The translations under genes were made by a program, and so were the position numbers. From Gammaproteobacteria bacterium (GTDB lineage Bacteria > Pseudomonadota > Gammaproteobacteria > Pseudomonadales > Azotimanducaceae): 48,753 nucleotides of DNA. Positions 17,118 to 27,800 of this stretch are shown piece by piece. Where the stretch lies: positions 1 through 48,753 of the forward strand of contig DTZW01000441.1 of NCBI GenBank assembly GCA_012961165.1, given 5' to 3'. The notes below the pieces were generated by a model. It was given only the letters and a program-made list of their open reading frames with translations. It was not told the origin of the DNA and searched no databases. Positions within the stretch are counted from its first letter, which is position 1, and the number at the start of each line of letters is the position of its first letter.

Positions 17118-17201
17118 GCCTAAAGTAAAATTTCTAACATGGAATACCTAACGTGCAATGTCTAAAGTGAAATGTCTAAAGTGAAATGTCTAAAGTGAAA
17201 T
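17118..17201. repeat. 14-bp tandem repeat overlapping the nqrE stop codon
   Basis: Six contiguous 14-bp units occupy 17118-17201. Reading along the minus strand, three are identical (ATTTCACTTTAGAC; plus-strand 17188-17201, 17174-17187, 17160-17173). Three degenerate ones follow: ATTGCACGTTAGGT, ATTCCATGTTAGAA and ATTTTACTTTAGGC. The first unit encodes the last NqrE residues Ile-Ser-Leu and the TAG stop, so each copy carries the stop-codon sequence. Divergence increases with distance from the gene, consistent with repeated duplication from the gene end. Confidence 0.9.
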
Positions 17202-17801
17202 GCCGCCGAATGACATAAAGCCCAGGGACATCAAACCCACTGTGATAAAAGTGATCCCAAGGCCTCGCAGGCCTTGCGGTACATCACTGTATTTCATCTT
17301 TTCCCGAATGCCTGCCAGCACCACGATGGCAATTGCCCAGCCCAGCCCTGACCCGAAACCGTACACGACACTTTCCGCGAAGTTGTAGTCACGATTCACC
17401 ATAAAAAGGGATGCACCCATAATCGCGCAGTTAACGGTAATTAGCGGCAGAAATACGCCCAATGCGTTATAGAGCGCAGGTACATACTTGTCGAGGAACA
17501 TCTCCAGGACCTGTACGATCGCCGCAATCACTCCGATATACGACAGGAAACCAAGGAAACTGAGGTCCACATCCGGCAACCCGGCCCAGGCCAACGCTCC
17601 ATCCGCCAACAAATATTGGTACAGCAGGTTATTAACGGGAACGGTAATTGTCAGTACAACGACAACTGCAATGCCAAGCCCCATGGAAGTCTCGATCTTC
17701 TTGGAGATGGCAATAAATGTGCACATGCCAAGAAAAAACACGAGCGCCATGTTTTCAATGAAGACGGCGCGAACAAGCAGGCTTAAATAATATTCAATCA
17801 T
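17190..17801 (-). CDS. nqrE: Na+-translocating NADH:quinone reductase subunit E
   Basis: A 203-residue polytopic membrane subunit with six hydrophobic segments, homologous to NqrD and to RnfA/RnfE. It starts [20 protein letters not shown] and contains the symmetric motif [14 protein letters not shown], whose Cys, with that of NqrD, holds the intramembrane iron centre of the complex. The length is normal. It is 12 bp downstream of nqrD. Its stop codon lies in the 14-bp tandem repeat array, so the array may have arisen from its 3' end. Confidence 0.96.
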   Translation of the reverse strand: MIEYYLSLLVRAVFIENMALVFFLGMCTFIAISKKIETSMGLGIAVVVVLTITVPVNNLLYQYLLADGALAWAGLPDVDLSFLGFLSYIGVIAAIVQVLEMFLDKYVPALYNALGVFLPLITVNCAIMGASLFMVNRDYNFAESVVYGFGSGLGWAIAIVVLAGIREKMKYSDVPQGLRGLGITFITVGLMSLGFMSFGGISL

Positions 17802-17813
17802 AGTTAAGCCCCC

Positions 17814-18470
17814 CTATACCTTGGACAACGCGGTGTGACCGCCAATTTCATACTCGGGTTCTTCAACCTGCTCTGTCTTCCAGGCGCGCAGGGCCCAGAT
17901 CAGCAGACCGATAATAAAGAATGCACTAGGTGGCAAGAGCATCAGGCCCATCGGTGAATACCAACCGCCGTTTGTGACCAATGGCAGAATTTCGTATCCA
18001 AACAGACTGCCAGATCCAAAAAACTCTCTGATAGTCGCAACCAACATCAGAACTACGCTATAACCGAGACCGTTACCAATGCCATCAAGAAAGCTTAACC
18101 CTGGCGGGTTTTGCATCGCGAAAGCTTCAGCTCGCCCCATGACAATACAGTTTGTGATGATCAGTCCAACAAATACACTAAGCTGCTTACTGATGTCATA
18201 GGCGACAGCGCCCAGCACCTGGTCCACTACGATGACCAGTGAAGCGATGATCGTCATCTGGACGATAATCCGGATACTGCTGGGAATCTGGTTTCGAATC
18301 ATAGAGATAAACAGGTTCGAAAATGCGGTCACCAGAGTCAGCGCAATACACATCACCAGCGCTACGCTCATCTTGGTAGTGACCGCCAGCGCCGAACAGA
18401 TTCCCAGTATCTGCAACCCAATTGGGTTATTGACGAAAAGCGGGTTAAGTAATACTTCTTTAGTGTTCAT
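17814..18470 (-). CDS. nqrD: Na+-translocating NADH:quinone reductase subunit D
   Basis: A 218-residue polytopic membrane subunit paralogous to NqrE. Landmarks are the N-terminal [23 protein letters not shown] and the motif [19 protein letters not shown], which carries the conserved Cys of the intramembrane iron site. A second inverted half has [23 protein letters not shown]. It is 11 bp downstream of nqrC and 12 bp upstream of nqrE, so it is tightly packed in the operon. Confidence 0.96.
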   Translation of the reverse strand: MNTKEVLLNPLFVNNPIGLQILGICSALAVTTKMSVALVMCIALTLVTAFSNLFISMIRNQIPSSIRIIVQMTIIASLVIVVDQVLGAVAYDISKQLSVFVGLIITNCIVMGRAEAFAMQNPPGLSFLDGIGNGLGYSVVLMLVATIREFFGSGSLFGYEILPLVTNGGWYSPMGLMLLPPSAFFIIGLLIWALRAWKTEQVEEPEYEIGGHTALSKV

Positions 18471-18481
18471 GATTTGCCTCT

Positions 18482-19288
18482 TTACCCGCGAAAGCCATCA
18501 AGAATGGGACCAAAACCGTCATCACCCATCCAATAGCTCACCAGGTTTTCTACACCTCGACTGGTCAGTGTTGCACCTGACAGTCCATCAACCTGATAAT
18601 TAAAGTTTGCCGATTCAGCCCTCGCAGCACCCTTAATCACCTTCAGCGCGACGCCGCCATCGTTATAGATCGTCTTGCCGGACCACTGCGCCTTCCATGC
18701 GGGATTGTCGACTTCACCACCCAGGCCTGCTGTTTCGCCATGCTCGTAAAAAGTGATGCCCGAAACAGTGTTCATATCCCCGTCCAGAGCAATGAACCCA
18801 TACAGGGTAGACCAGAGACCATAGCCATGAACTGGCAGCACGATCGTTTTGATATCCCCGTCTTTCCTAAGCAGGTACAGAACGCTGTACCTGGCGCGCC
18901 GTGAAATAGACGCAATGTCTTCTCTTTTTTCAAGCGCCTTTGAGAAAGCAGGATCTTTTGCAGCTTTTCGCTGGTCATAAGTCCGCGCTTCAATGCCAAG
19001 ATCGGACGCTTCAAGGTCACTAAGGACTCTCTTTTCCTGCAGGTCCACGACACGAATTTCAAACTTCTCAAATTCAGCAGCAATATCGACGGTTTGCCCG
19101 GACTGTTTATCGTAGAGTCCAGCCGCCTCAAGAATATTCTTGTTTCGATCCAGGTCCTTGTTCGCCACCCTTTGTGGTTTCAGAAAGACCGCTGCGCTGG
19201 ACACAACCACCGAGCAGGCAAAACACACCAGCAACGATACAACGAGGATATTCTTCATTGAGTCTTTATTATATTTAGGCTCCGACAC
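18482..19288 (-). CDS. nqrC: Na+-translocating NADH:quinone reductase subunit C
   Basis: A 268-residue, membrane-anchored subunit carrying covalent FMN. One N-terminal helix (about 13-35) is followed by a periplasmic FMN-binding domain with the SGAT attachment motif in [12 protein letters not shown] (Thr240). The conserved [14 protein letters not shown] and [15 protein letters not shown] precede it. I chose the GTG at 19288 because GAGGAGG lies 7 nt upstream. An in-frame TTG at 19294 is too close to that site, and a later ATG at 19258 would remove the usual leader before the helix. The chosen start overlaps the nqrB 3' end by 14 bp, suggesting translational coupling. Confidence 0.93.
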   Translation of the reverse strand: MSEPKYNKDSMKNILVVSLLVCFACSVVVSSAAVFLKPQRVANKDLDRNKNILEAAGLYDKQSGQTVDIAAEFEKFEIRVVDLQEKRVLSDLEASDLGIEARTYDQRKAAKDPAFSKALEKREDIASISRRARYSVLYLLRKDGDIKTIVLPVHGYGLWSTLYGFIALDGDMNTVSGITFYEHGETAGLGGEVDNPAWKAQWSGKTIYNDGGVALKVIKGAARAESANFNYQVDGLSGATLTSRGVENLVSYWMGDDGFGPILDGFRG

Positions 19289-20483
19289 GCGCAAGCCTCC
19301 TCTTCACATTGGACCGCACAACTTGCCAGTCAATTAATGGGGCAAACAGGTTCGCAAACAAAATGGCCAGCATCATGCCTTCTGGAAACGCGGGGTTAAC
19401 CACCCGGATCAGCACACACATCACGCCGATCAGGGCTCCATACCACCACTTTCCGGTATTGGTCATCGCCGCGGATACAGGGTCCGTTGCCATATAAACC
19501 ATACCGAAGGCAAAGCCCCCAAGTACCAAATGCCAGTACCAGGGCATGGAAAACATCGGGTTGGTATCGGAACCAAGCGAATTAAACATCAGTGCAGTCG
19601 CAATCATGCCAAGCATGACGCCCGCCATAATCCTCCATGACGCTATCCTGGTAATTAACAAAATGGCGCCGCCCATAAAGATAGCCAACGTCGAAGTCTC
19701 TCCAACACTACCCTGCATCTTGCCGAGGAATGCATCCATCCAGGTAAACCCTGCCGTGGTCACACCTTCCATACCCTGAAGGGCCGCGATGCCCAGGGGG
19801 GTGGCCCCACTGAACCCATCAACCGCTGTCCAGACCGCATCGCCCGAAATCTCCGCGGGATAAGCAAAGAAAAGGAACGCTCTACCTGTCAGTGCCGGAT
19901 TAAGGAAATTCTTACCGGTTCCACCGAATATTTCCTTGCCGATAACCACACCAAAAGATATCCCAAGCGCTGCCTGCCAGAGCGGCAGCGACGCCGGCAC
20001 AATCAGCGAGAACAATATACTGGTGACGAAGAATCCCTCGTTAACCTCATGACCCCGGATCGTCGCGATGGCAACTTCCCATAGACCACCAACGACAAAG
20101 ACCACCATATAAATAGGCACGTAGAACATCGCGCCATAAACCACGCAGTCCCATATGCTGTCGGCATCGTAGCCAGCCACAAGCTCCAGCAAAACTCCGC
20201 GCCAGCCTTCAAGGCTTTCTACACCCATCGCATCCATGGCAAGGTTCGCCTGCAGACCTGCGTAATACATCCCGGCAAACATCGGGAAAAAGGCACACCA
20301 CCAGACCGTGGTCATTACCCGTTTCATATCCACCGCGTCTCGGACATGCGACGACGTTTTGGTCACATGACCCGGCGAATAGAAGATGGTGTCTACCATT
20401 TCATAGACACTATAAAACTTCTCAAATCGACCGCCTTTCTCAAAATGCGGCTCTATGTTGTCGAGTACATCACGCAACCACAT
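19275..20483 (-). CDS. nqrB: Na+-translocating NADH:quinone reductase subunit B
   Basis: A 402-residue polytopic subunit that carries covalent FMN and riboflavin and forms the main ion path. FMN-site Thr228 is in [38 protein letters not shown] is the family core, and the C-terminal part has [19 protein letters not shown] and [16 protein letters not shown]. The length is close to the Vibrio protein (about 415). It starts 2 bp after the nqrA stop. Its 3' end contains the ribosome site and GTG start of nqrC. Confidence 0.96.
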   Translation of the reverse strand: MWLRDVLDNIEPHFEKGGRFEKFYSVYEMVDTIFYSPGHVTKTSSHVRDAVDMKRVMTTVWWCAFFPMFAGMYYAGLQANLAMDAMGVESLEGWRGVLLELVAGYDADSIWDCVVYGAMFYVPIYMVVFVVGGLWEVAIATIRGHEVNEGFFVTSILFSLIVPASLPLWQAALGISFGVVIGKEIFGGTGKNFLNPALTGRAFLFFAYPAEISGDAVWTAVDGFSGATPLGIAALQGMEGVTTAGFTWMDAFLGKMQGSVGETSTLAIFMGGAILLITRIASWRIMAGVMLGMIATALMFNSLGSDTNPMFSMPWYWHLVLGGFAFGMVYMATDPVSAAMTNTGKWWYGALIGVMCVLIRVVNPAFPEGMMLAILFANLFAPLIDWQVVRSNVKRRLARVGA

Positions 20484-20485
20484 AC

Positions 20486-21832
20486 TTAGCTCTCTGTCTC
20501 AATTCGCGTCAACATCTGGCGCAGATAAGGCCCGTATTCATACTTGCCGGGACAGGCGTAGGTGCAAAGGGCAATATCTTCTTCATCCAGCTCAAGAGCA
20601 CCCAGTGCTACTGATGCATCAAAATCGCTAACCACCAGCGCCCTCAGCAACTGGGTGGGCAGGATATCGAGCGGCATGACCTGCTCGTAGGTCCCAAGCG
20701 GAATAATAGACCGGGTGCTGCCCTCTGTTGAAGTGGACATATTGAATTTACTGCTGCGAAAAGCCCCCAGGTAAAGGCGGGTCAGCGAAAACTTGTTCAC
20801 GCCAGGCATCACGAATTCCAGTAGTTCACGTTCGGTGCCTTCATGGATCACAGAGATCTGGTTATGAAAGCGACCAAGATAGGCAGTGGCACCGGAAGCC
20901 TTTCGGCCATCAAGCACCGAGCCGCTGATGACCCGATTGTTGCCGTCACTTAACTCTCCGGCACCAAGTTCATCAGTGCTTGCACCAAGCCTTGTTCGTA
21001 CTAATCTTGGGTGGGTGACTTCCGGCCCAGCCAGCGAAATCACGCGATCAAAAAACTGTTTGCCTGAGGTGAACAAATAACCGATGGCGATGACATCCTG
21101 GTAACCGACGTACCATACATTCCGGTTAGTGTGTACAGGATGCAGAAAATGTATGTGGGTCCCGGCGTTACCTGCGGGATGAGGTCCGGAGAACTGTTCC
21201 GACTGAACCTGGGGGTTGTCTGTTGCAGGCAGACTTGCACCGGCATTGGAGCAAAGGTAGACCTTGCCCTCGGTGAGCCTTGCCAGCGCATCTATCCCCG
21301 CAAGGAAGGCATCCGGGTGTTCACTTATAAAGAGAGCGGGGTCGGCGCAAAGTGGCCTTGTGTCTGATGCAGTGATAAACAGCGCGCCCGGCGCCGGCGA
21401 ATCGGGTCGCGGTACCTTGCTATAGGGCCGGGTGCGAATCGCTGTCCACTCGCCACTTTCGACGAGATTCTCAACAACTTTGCGCCGCTCAAGGATGCGA
21501 AGTTGCGCTGCGGGATAGGCAACAAAAGTTTCCGTTTCAGCGCCAGCATCGACTTCGACCACCAGCGACTCAAACAGACGCTTGTCGCCGCGATTCACGG
21601 CAACAACCTTGCCCGAAGCGGGGGCCGTGAATTTCACACCTGGCGTTTTCTTATCGGTAAAGATCAGCTGACCGGCTTTCACCTGGTCGCCTTCCCTGAC
21701 TTCCATCGTTGGCTTCATGCCGGGGTAGTCATATCCGACAAGTGCTACCTGCCGGATAGAAGGTCCGTCTTCGATGGTCTGTTTCGGACTCCCATTGATG
21801 GGCAAATCGAGCCCGCGTTTCGTCTTAATCAT
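20486..21832 (-). CDS. nqrA: Na+-translocating NADH:quinone reductase subunit A
   Basis: A 448-residue peripheral subunit, the first gene of the six-gene nqr operon. The N-terminal [15 protein letters not shown] and [23 protein letters not shown] are diagnostic. The HLHP-like segment ([22 protein letters not shown]) and C-terminal [16 protein letters not shown] are also conserved. The subunit sits on the cytoplasmic face and contributes to quinone-site function. The complex oxidises NADH, reduces ubiquinone and pumps Na+ outward, so the organism uses sodium bioenergetics. That fits a marine or brackish habitat, though freshwater and host-associated species also carry it. Confidence 0.96.
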   Translation of the reverse strand: MIKTKRGLDLPINGSPKQTIEDGPSIRQVALVGYDYPGMKPTMEVREGDQVKAGQLIFTDKKTPGVKFTAPASGKVVAVNRGDKRLFESLVVEVDAGAETETFVAYPAAQLRILERRKVVENLVESGEWTAIRTRPYSKVPRPDSPAPGALFITASDTRPLCADPALFISEHPDAFLAGIDALARLTEGKVYLCSNAGASLPATDNPQVQSEQFSGPHPAGNAGTHIHFLHPVHTNRNVWYVGYQDVIAIGYLFTSGKQFFDRVISLAGPEVTHPRLVRTRLGASTDELGAGELSDGNNRVISGSVLDGRKASGATAYLGRFHNQISVIHEGTERELLEFVMPGVNKFSLTRLYLGAFRSSKFNMSTSTEGSTRSIIPLGTYEQVMPLDILPTQLLRALVVSDFDASVALGALELDEEDIALCTYACPGKYEYGPYLRQMLTRIETES

Positions 21833-22000
21833 GCCTTTCTGACAACGTCTTATCGAATCTTAAGTATTAGTTTCCGGGGTCAATCGAATGCTGACTATCA
21901 ACAGTATCCTGGTCATACCAGACTGCCGAGATGAACTCGATTTTGGTCAATTTTCGAACTTCAGGGACATCACTGACATTCCCCGAAAAAAACTGCCGAG

Positions 22001-22006
22001 ATTATA
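22001..22006 (-). promoter_or_regulatory. Possible -10 element for the nqr operon
   Basis: TATAAT on the minus strand, 169 bp upstream of the nqrA ATG, would give a long leader. No good -35 is found at standard spacing, though an inverted repeat TTGCTATAGCAA (22024-22035) lies just upstream. The leader contains two copies of ACTGCCGAGAT about 70 bp apart. This is a weak call. Confidence 0.3.
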
Positions 22007-22076
22007 GTGAGCCGCCAGCTATTTTGCTATAGCAAGCGCACCTAACACCGCATTATTTCAACCACTTATCGATGTA

Positions 22077-23579
22077 TTACGCCGATTTTACTTTTTGCTG
22101 TTCTACACTGGTCGATTCTCCAGTGACCGGTTGCGGTGGTACGATTGGATACTTGATGCCCGCCATCTTCTGGCCAACCCTGACGACCTGGCAGGAATAG
22201 CCAAATTCATTGTCGTACCAGACATACAGGATCAGCCGCTTGCCGTTCGCTATCGTCGCATGCGAATCTATGATCCCGGCGTGCCGGTTACCCGTAAAGT
22301 CCGATGAAACCACTTCCCTTGAGACCGTGAAATCAATCTGCCGGTTCATGGCGCTGTTCAGGGACACATCCCGCAGAAAATCGTTCACTTCTTCGCGGCT
22401 GACTTCTCTGTGCAGGGCCAGGTTCAGGATAGCCATCGAGACATTGGGTACGGGTACGCGGATCGAGTTGCCGGTGAACTTGCCCGCAAGCTCAGGCAAT
22501 AATTTACCGATGGATTCAGTGGCATTTGTTTCTGTCAGCACCATATTCAAGGGGGCACTACGACCCCGCCGCTCCTTGGAGTGCGTGTTGTCGTGCAGGT
22601 TCTGGTCATCCGTATAGGCATGCACGGTTTCCATGTGGCCGTGATCGATACCGAACTCGTCGTTAATACTCTTCAATACCGGAACAATGGCGTTAGTCGT
22701 ACAGGATCCGGCCGCAATAACAGTGTCTTCAGGCACGACGAGATCTGAGTTGGCGCCGGAGACAATATTCTTGATGTCGCCTTTACCCGAGGTCGTCAGC
22801 AACACCTTGGCAGTCCCCTTTGACTGCAGGTGCTGCTCGAGGCCTTTTCGGTCTCGCCAGACACCCGTTGAGTCAATGATCAGGGCGTCCTGGATGCCGT
22901 AAGTTGTATAGTCGATGTCTGACGGGTCAGTCGCGTAGATGAAGTGAATGGCATTGCCATTACAGATCAGGGCATGATTGTCAGCATCTACCCTGATAGT
23001 TCCTTTAAAGGGGCCGTGAACGGAATCCCGGCGCAACAGGCTAGCCCGCTGGTAAAGATCATCGACCGGATCCTTTGGAGGACGCAGCACAACCGCCCTT
23101 TGTCTCAGGTTTTGTCCCCCGGCCGCCTTTTCCACCAGGAGCCGCGTGACCAGCCGGCCAATTCGACCGAAACCGTAGATCACCACATCACGAGGCGGGT
23201 GCGAGATCGTATCGTGGCGACCCAGAATTGCCGCACACTCGCGTTTGACATATGCCTGCACTGACAGTCCTCCATTGTCATTCATGAAGTTGGAGGTCAA
23301 TTTACCGATATCGATGTGCGCCGGCCCCAGGTCCAGCTTGCCCAGGTTCTCCAGCATCGGATGCGTCTCAAATTCGGACATCTCGTTCTTTTCAATCTGC
23401 CGGACAAATCGATGCGCCTTCATCAACTCGATGACGGACTGATTGTAAAGAGGAACCCCATGAATATAGATCACGACGTTTCGACGATACAGAGTACCGA
23501 TCATTGGGATCATTGATTCGGCAAGCGCTTCGCGCTCCTTAAAATCAGCGAAAGCGCCTTCTAGCTCGGGTTTAGCCAC
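22077..23579 (-). CDS. gap: Glyceraldehyde-3-phosphate dehydrogenase with long N-terminal extension
   Basis: A 500-residue GAPDH, longer than the usual 330-340. An N-terminal helical extension of about 130 residues precedes the NAD-binding motif YGFGRIGR (about 135-142). The catalytic Cys293 is in AAGSCTTNAIVP, and the usual His lies in TVHAYTDDQNLHDN. SAPLNMVLTETNATES and WYDNEFGYS complete the fold. Pseudomonas and related gammaproteobacteria carry this long form next to nqrA and mfd, as here. The extension's role is unknown. From family context it oxidises or forms glyceraldehyde-3-phosphate/1,3-bisphosphoglycerate, perhaps mainly in gluconeogenesis, which is an inference. Confidence 0.92.
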   Translation of the reverse strand: MAKPELEGAFADFKEREALAESMIPMIGTLYRRNVVIYIHGVPLYNQSVIELMKAHRFVRQIEKNEMSEFETHPMLENLGKLDLGPAHIDIGKLTSNFMNDNGGLSVQAYVKRECAAILGRHDTISHPPRDVVIYGFGRIGRLVTRLLVEKAAGGQNLRQRAVVLRPPKDPVDDLYQRASLLRRDSVHGPFKGTIRVDADNHALICNGNAIHFIYATDPSDIDYTTYGIQDALIIDSTGVWRDRKGLEQHLQSKGTAKVLLTTSGKGDIKNIVSGANSDLVVPEDTVIAAGSCTTNAIVPVLKSINDEFGIDHGHMETVHAYTDDQNLHDNTHSKERRGRSAPLNMVLTETNATESIGKLLPELAGKFTGNSIRVPVPNVSMAILNLALHREVSREEVNDFLRDVSLNSAMNRQIDFTVSREVVSSDFTGNRHAGIIDSHATIANGKRLILYVWYDNEFGYSCQVVRVGQKMAGIKYPIVPPQPVTGESTSVEQQKVKSA

Positions 23580-23692
23580 GAGTGAATCCTCAGATTAAGC
23601 AATTTTGTAGCATGTGATCCGATTACTGCAGCGGGTCACCTGCCAATCGCAGGAATTATCTATTTTGGGACGCCGTTATTCAATGCGAACCG

Positions 23693-23718
23693 TGTCAAAA
23701 AATGAACATTCATTTTTT
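23693..23718 (-). promoter_or_regulatory. AT-rich palindrome overlapping a TTGACA upstream of gap
   Basis: AAAAAATGA (23697-23705) and TCATTTTTT (23710-23718) form a perfect 9-bp inverted repeat with a 4-bp centre. A TTGACA on the minus strand (23698-23693) overlaps its edge, 114 bp before the gap ATG. It could be an operator over the gap -35 box, or a weak AT-rich terminator after an upstream minus-strand gene. No convincing -10 follows at standard spacing. Confidence 0.35.
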
Positions 23719-23744
23719 AGCTAGATGATGGCTGCGAATAACGA

Positions 23745-24743
23745 TCACTGAACGTCCCCCCCATCCCTTCGGAAATGCAGTTCCAGCACACTACGCTGCT
23801 GGTCCAGAGAGAATTCAAACTTCTGCAGGAAGTTCATTCCAAGAAGCCCGTCGAATGACGCAGTACGACGTGACAATGAAATGGCACCCACAGTAATCGG
23901 GCTGACCACCTGCTCACCCACGGTCAGCGATTGAATCCCGACCAGTGGCGCATCTACTTCACCATTCGCTGTCGCAAATTTTCCGGTTTGGCTGCCAAGG
24001 ACGTAACCCAGGCTCTCAAGAATCGCCGGCGTAACAATCGTGACCGATGCGCCCGTATCAATGAGCAGCCTGACCTCGCGCTGACCATCCAGGCTGGCCG
24101 TCACGACAAACTGATTACCTGAGCGGGAAAGCGGCACATTGGCGAGCGGCATCCCGAGTTCAGGGGTGGTAATCATGGCGATTAATTCCCTGGCACGTCC
24201 GCCCCATTGATGATGATTCTCAATCTGGGCAAGCACCGGTAAAGCGCCCTGATCGTTATCCATATCCATGCGGTGCTCCGCCAATTGCAGGTAAAACTTG
24301 GCTCGCTCCGGCATCGCCAGTGTCACTGATTCATAGAGCGTATCTATCTCGGCCACTCTCTGGGCCTGCCTGAGTTGCGAGACCCGAAGATTCACCGCTT
24401 TGTCCAGCAGGTAGACTACCTCTTCCATCTCCTTCGCAGAGACCGCAGACACGTCCGCCAGCATCAACAGGTCAATAGCTGCAGCGTAGTTGCCGGAACC
24501 TGTAGCTTCGTTCGCGCGGATGACCAGAGATTCAAACTGACTCGGCTGAACCTCAGGCGCATTGTCGGCTACCAGTGGCTCAACCGGTGCTGCTGGCGAT
24601 TCGATTCTCGGGGCTGTTTCCAGCAAAAGATACTCTGGATATTTCCAAAGCGCATAACCGGCACCCAGCCCGATCACAAATCCGCCTATCACGCTGATTA
24701 CAATGAGCTTTTGACCTGGCTGGAATTGCTTCATATTCGGCAT
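23745..24743 (-). CDS. Membrane-anchored retropepsin-like aspartic protease
   Basis: A 332-residue protein with an N-terminal membrane anchor (about 13-31, starting GQKLIVISVIGGFVIG), a helical TPR-like middle (about 65-195), and a C-terminal single-lobe aspartic protease domain (about 205-325). The active-site triplet is in LLIDTGASVTIV, and the flap-side GLLGMNFLQKFEF is typical of bacterial retropepsin-like (TIGR02281-type) proteins, which work as dimers. The protease domain would face the periplasm. The substrate is unknown. It is divergent from mfd with a gap of only 78 bp that must hold both promoters. Confidence 0.85.
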   Translation of the reverse strand: MPNMKQFQPGQKLIVISVIGGFVIGLGAGYALWKYPEYLLLETAPRIESPAAPVEPLVADNAPEVQPSQFESLVIRANEATGSGNYAAAIDLLMLADVSAVSAKEMEEVVYLLDKAVNLRVSQLRQAQRVAEIDTLYESVTLAMPERAKFYLQLAEHRMDMDNDQGALPVLAQIENHHQWGGRARELIAMITTPELGMPLANVPLSRSGNQFVVTASLDGQREVRLLIDTGASVTIVTPAILESLGYVLGSQTGKFATANGEVDAPLVGIQSLTVGEQVVSPITVGAISLSRRTASFDGLLGMNFLQKFEFSLDQQRSVLELHFRRDGGDVQ

Positions 24744-24821
24744 GTTATACCCCTTGAGTTCTATCGCCCATCCGGTAATCTTCTCCTCCTTTAATTATCC
24801 GCCTGCAGACCATTCCACTCT

Positions 24822-27800
24822 ATGATTACCCACCCTGAACTGCCAACAACACCAGGAGACCGCCGAAGATGGTCTAACCTCCCCGGCGCGGCGGAAACTC
24901 ATGCAATAGCCGGGGTCGCGTCAAGCCACGAAGGGATGATACTGGTAATCGCAGCTGACACCCTGGGGGCAGAACGACTGCACGATGAACTCCAGTTCTT
25001 CCTGGGATCCGATAAAACCATCCTACACCTGCCTGACTGGGAAACCCTGATTTACGACGCTTTCTCGCCGCACCAGGACATTATTTCGGAACGTCTCGAT
25101 GTGCTGAACCAACTCGCGGTCCTGGAAAGTGGCATCGTCGTGATACCCGCCACAACACTCAGCCAGAGAATGGCACCAGCGCAATTCATACTGGGCAGCA
25201 GCCTGGTACTGGCGAAAGGGCAAAAATTCGATATCCCACATATGCGCAGGCGATTACAGGGCGCAGCCTATCGCTCGGTTGAAACAGTCTATGAACATGG
25301 CGAATACGCCGTTCGCGGCGCCATCATGGATATCTTCCCAATGGGTTCTGACTTCCCATACCGGATTGACCTGTTCGATGACGAAATTGACACGCTGCGG
25401 ACCTTTGATCCCGAAACCCAGCGCTCAGTGGAGCAGGTTGACGAAATCTCGCTCCTGCCAGCGAGGGAATTCCCGCTTAACAGCGATGCGATCAATCAGT
25501 TCAAGGACCAGTGGTTCCTGAGGTTCCAGGGCGACCCGAGGTCCTGCCCGGTCTACCGTGACGTTTCCCAGAGCCTGTCTCCTGCCGGTATCGAATACTA
25601 CCTGCCGCTATTTTTTGAAGGGCTGGAAAGCTTGTTTGACTATCTACCCGACGACACTCTGGTTTTCTGTGACGACATAGAACCCAAGCTTGCGGCTTAC
25701 TGGCAGGAAACCGAAGATCGCTATGAGAATCTTCGCTACGATATCCAGAAACCGATCCTGCCGCCGCGCGACATCCTCATGCCTCTTGACGAGCTGTTCG
25801 CCGGACTGAAGCAATACCCTCGCGTGGATTTCCGCGCAACGCCCCAGGACAAGGGCCGTGTATTCGACTATATGGATCTCACCATCAACGAGCGCAGCCA
25901 GACACCACTCGACGCGCTAAAACAATTCGTCGATGGATCCACCGCACGATTGCTGATCACCACCGAGTCGAATGGCAGACGCGAGGTCGTCGATGACCTT
26001 CTCGCGCAACAGGGTCTATCAACGAAAGTCGTCGAGGACTGGCAATCGTTCATTGAAGACGATTCCGAACTTGCCATTACCGTCGCACCCCTGGATCGAC
26101 CACTCGCCATTGGCAACATCGCAATGATCACCGAGCGCCAGCTGTTTGGCGACAGGGTGTTGCAAAAACGCAGGCGCGACAGGGAAAGGGAAAACTTTGC
26201 AGAACTGGCAATAAAAAGCCTGACGGAGCTCAGCATTGGCGCACCGGTAGTGCACATTGATAATGGCATCGGGCGATACCAGGGGCTTCAGACACTCACT
26301 ATCGATGGGCAGGAGACAGAGTTTCTTACCCTGCTGTACCAGGAAGACGCGAAACTGTACGTACCCGTTTCGTCACTGCACCTGATATCCCGATACACGG
26401 GTGCCGGGGAAGGACTCGCGCCCCTTCACAGGCTTGGCGGGGAAACGTGGCAGAAGGCAAAACGGAAAGCTGCTGAACAGATTCATGATGTCGCAGCGGA
26501 ACTACTGAACATCTATGCAAGAAGAGAGGCGCGAAAAGGGTTCAGCTACCCGGTACCAGACTTCAACTATGACCAGTTTGTGCGCGCGTTTCCTTTCGAG
26601 GAAACACCTGACCAGGAATCTGCCATTGAAAACGTGATCTCTGACATGGTTTCCGAGAAATCCATGGACCGACTAATTTGCGGGGATGTCGGGTTTGGCA
26701 AGACTGAAGTTGCTATGCGGGCTGCATTTATCGCCATACAATCCGGCAAGCAGGTAGCGATACTTGTACCGACCACCCTGCTCGCTCGGCAGCACACGGA
26801 AACCTTCAAAGACCGTTTTGTAGAATGGCCAGTGAATATTGATTCCATCTCGCGCTTCAAAACAAAAAAGGAACAGAAAGCAGTTATCGCGAAAATGGGC
26901 ACCGGTAACCTTGATATCATCATAGGCACCCACGGCCTGATCCAGGAAGGACTCGATTTTAAAAACCTGGGCCTGCTGATCATTGACGAAGAACACAGGT
27001 TCGGCGTCCGCCAAAAAGAGAAACTTAAATCCCTGCGGGCCGAGGTGGATATCCTCACGCTGACCGCAACACCCATTCCGCGAACCCTGAATATGGCGAT
27101 GTCAGGTATGAGGGATCTGTCCATCATCGCGACGCCACCGGCAAAACGACTATCGATCAAGACATTTGTCCGGCAAAGCAACGAAGGCATGATAAAGGAG
27201 GCGATACAGCGGGAATTGATGCGTGGTGGGCAGGTTTACTACCTGCATAACGAGGTCCGTACGATTGAAAACACCGCCACCAAACTGCAGGAGCTGGTTC
27301 CACAGGCGACTATCGCCATCGGCCATGGCCAAATGCGCGAGCGCGAGCTGGAACAGGTGATGTCCGACTTCTACCACAAGCGCACCAATGTGCTTCTGTG
27401 CACAACGATTATCGAAACCGGGATCGACATTCCGAACGCCAATACCATCATCATGGACCGGGCTGACAAATTTGGCCTGGCCCAGTTGCATCAGTTACGC
27501 GGCCGCGTTGGAAGATCCCACCACCAGGCCTATGCCTATCTGCTGACGCCCCACCCCAAAGCAATGACATCCGATGCCGTAAAAAGGCTTGACGCCATCG
27601 CCGACGCAGAAGATCTTGGTGCCGGCTTTATCCTGGCAACCCACGACCTTGAAATCAGGGGTGCCGGTGAACTTCTCGGAGATGAGCAGACAGGCAACCT
27701 GCAGACGATTGGCTATTCGCTCTATATGGAAATGCTTGATCGCGCGGTGAAGGCCATCAAGGAAGGCAAGACCCCGAACCTCGATAGACCACTAAAGGAA

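Noticed and set aside
24744-24821. Named regulatory element between the retropepsin and mfd
   Set aside because: The 78-bp gap must hold both promoters, but I found no clear -35/-10 pair or operator.
26567-27190. A long open frame antisense to mfd
   Set aside because: Codon-bias shadow of mfd; its translation has no recognisable domain and no ribosome site.
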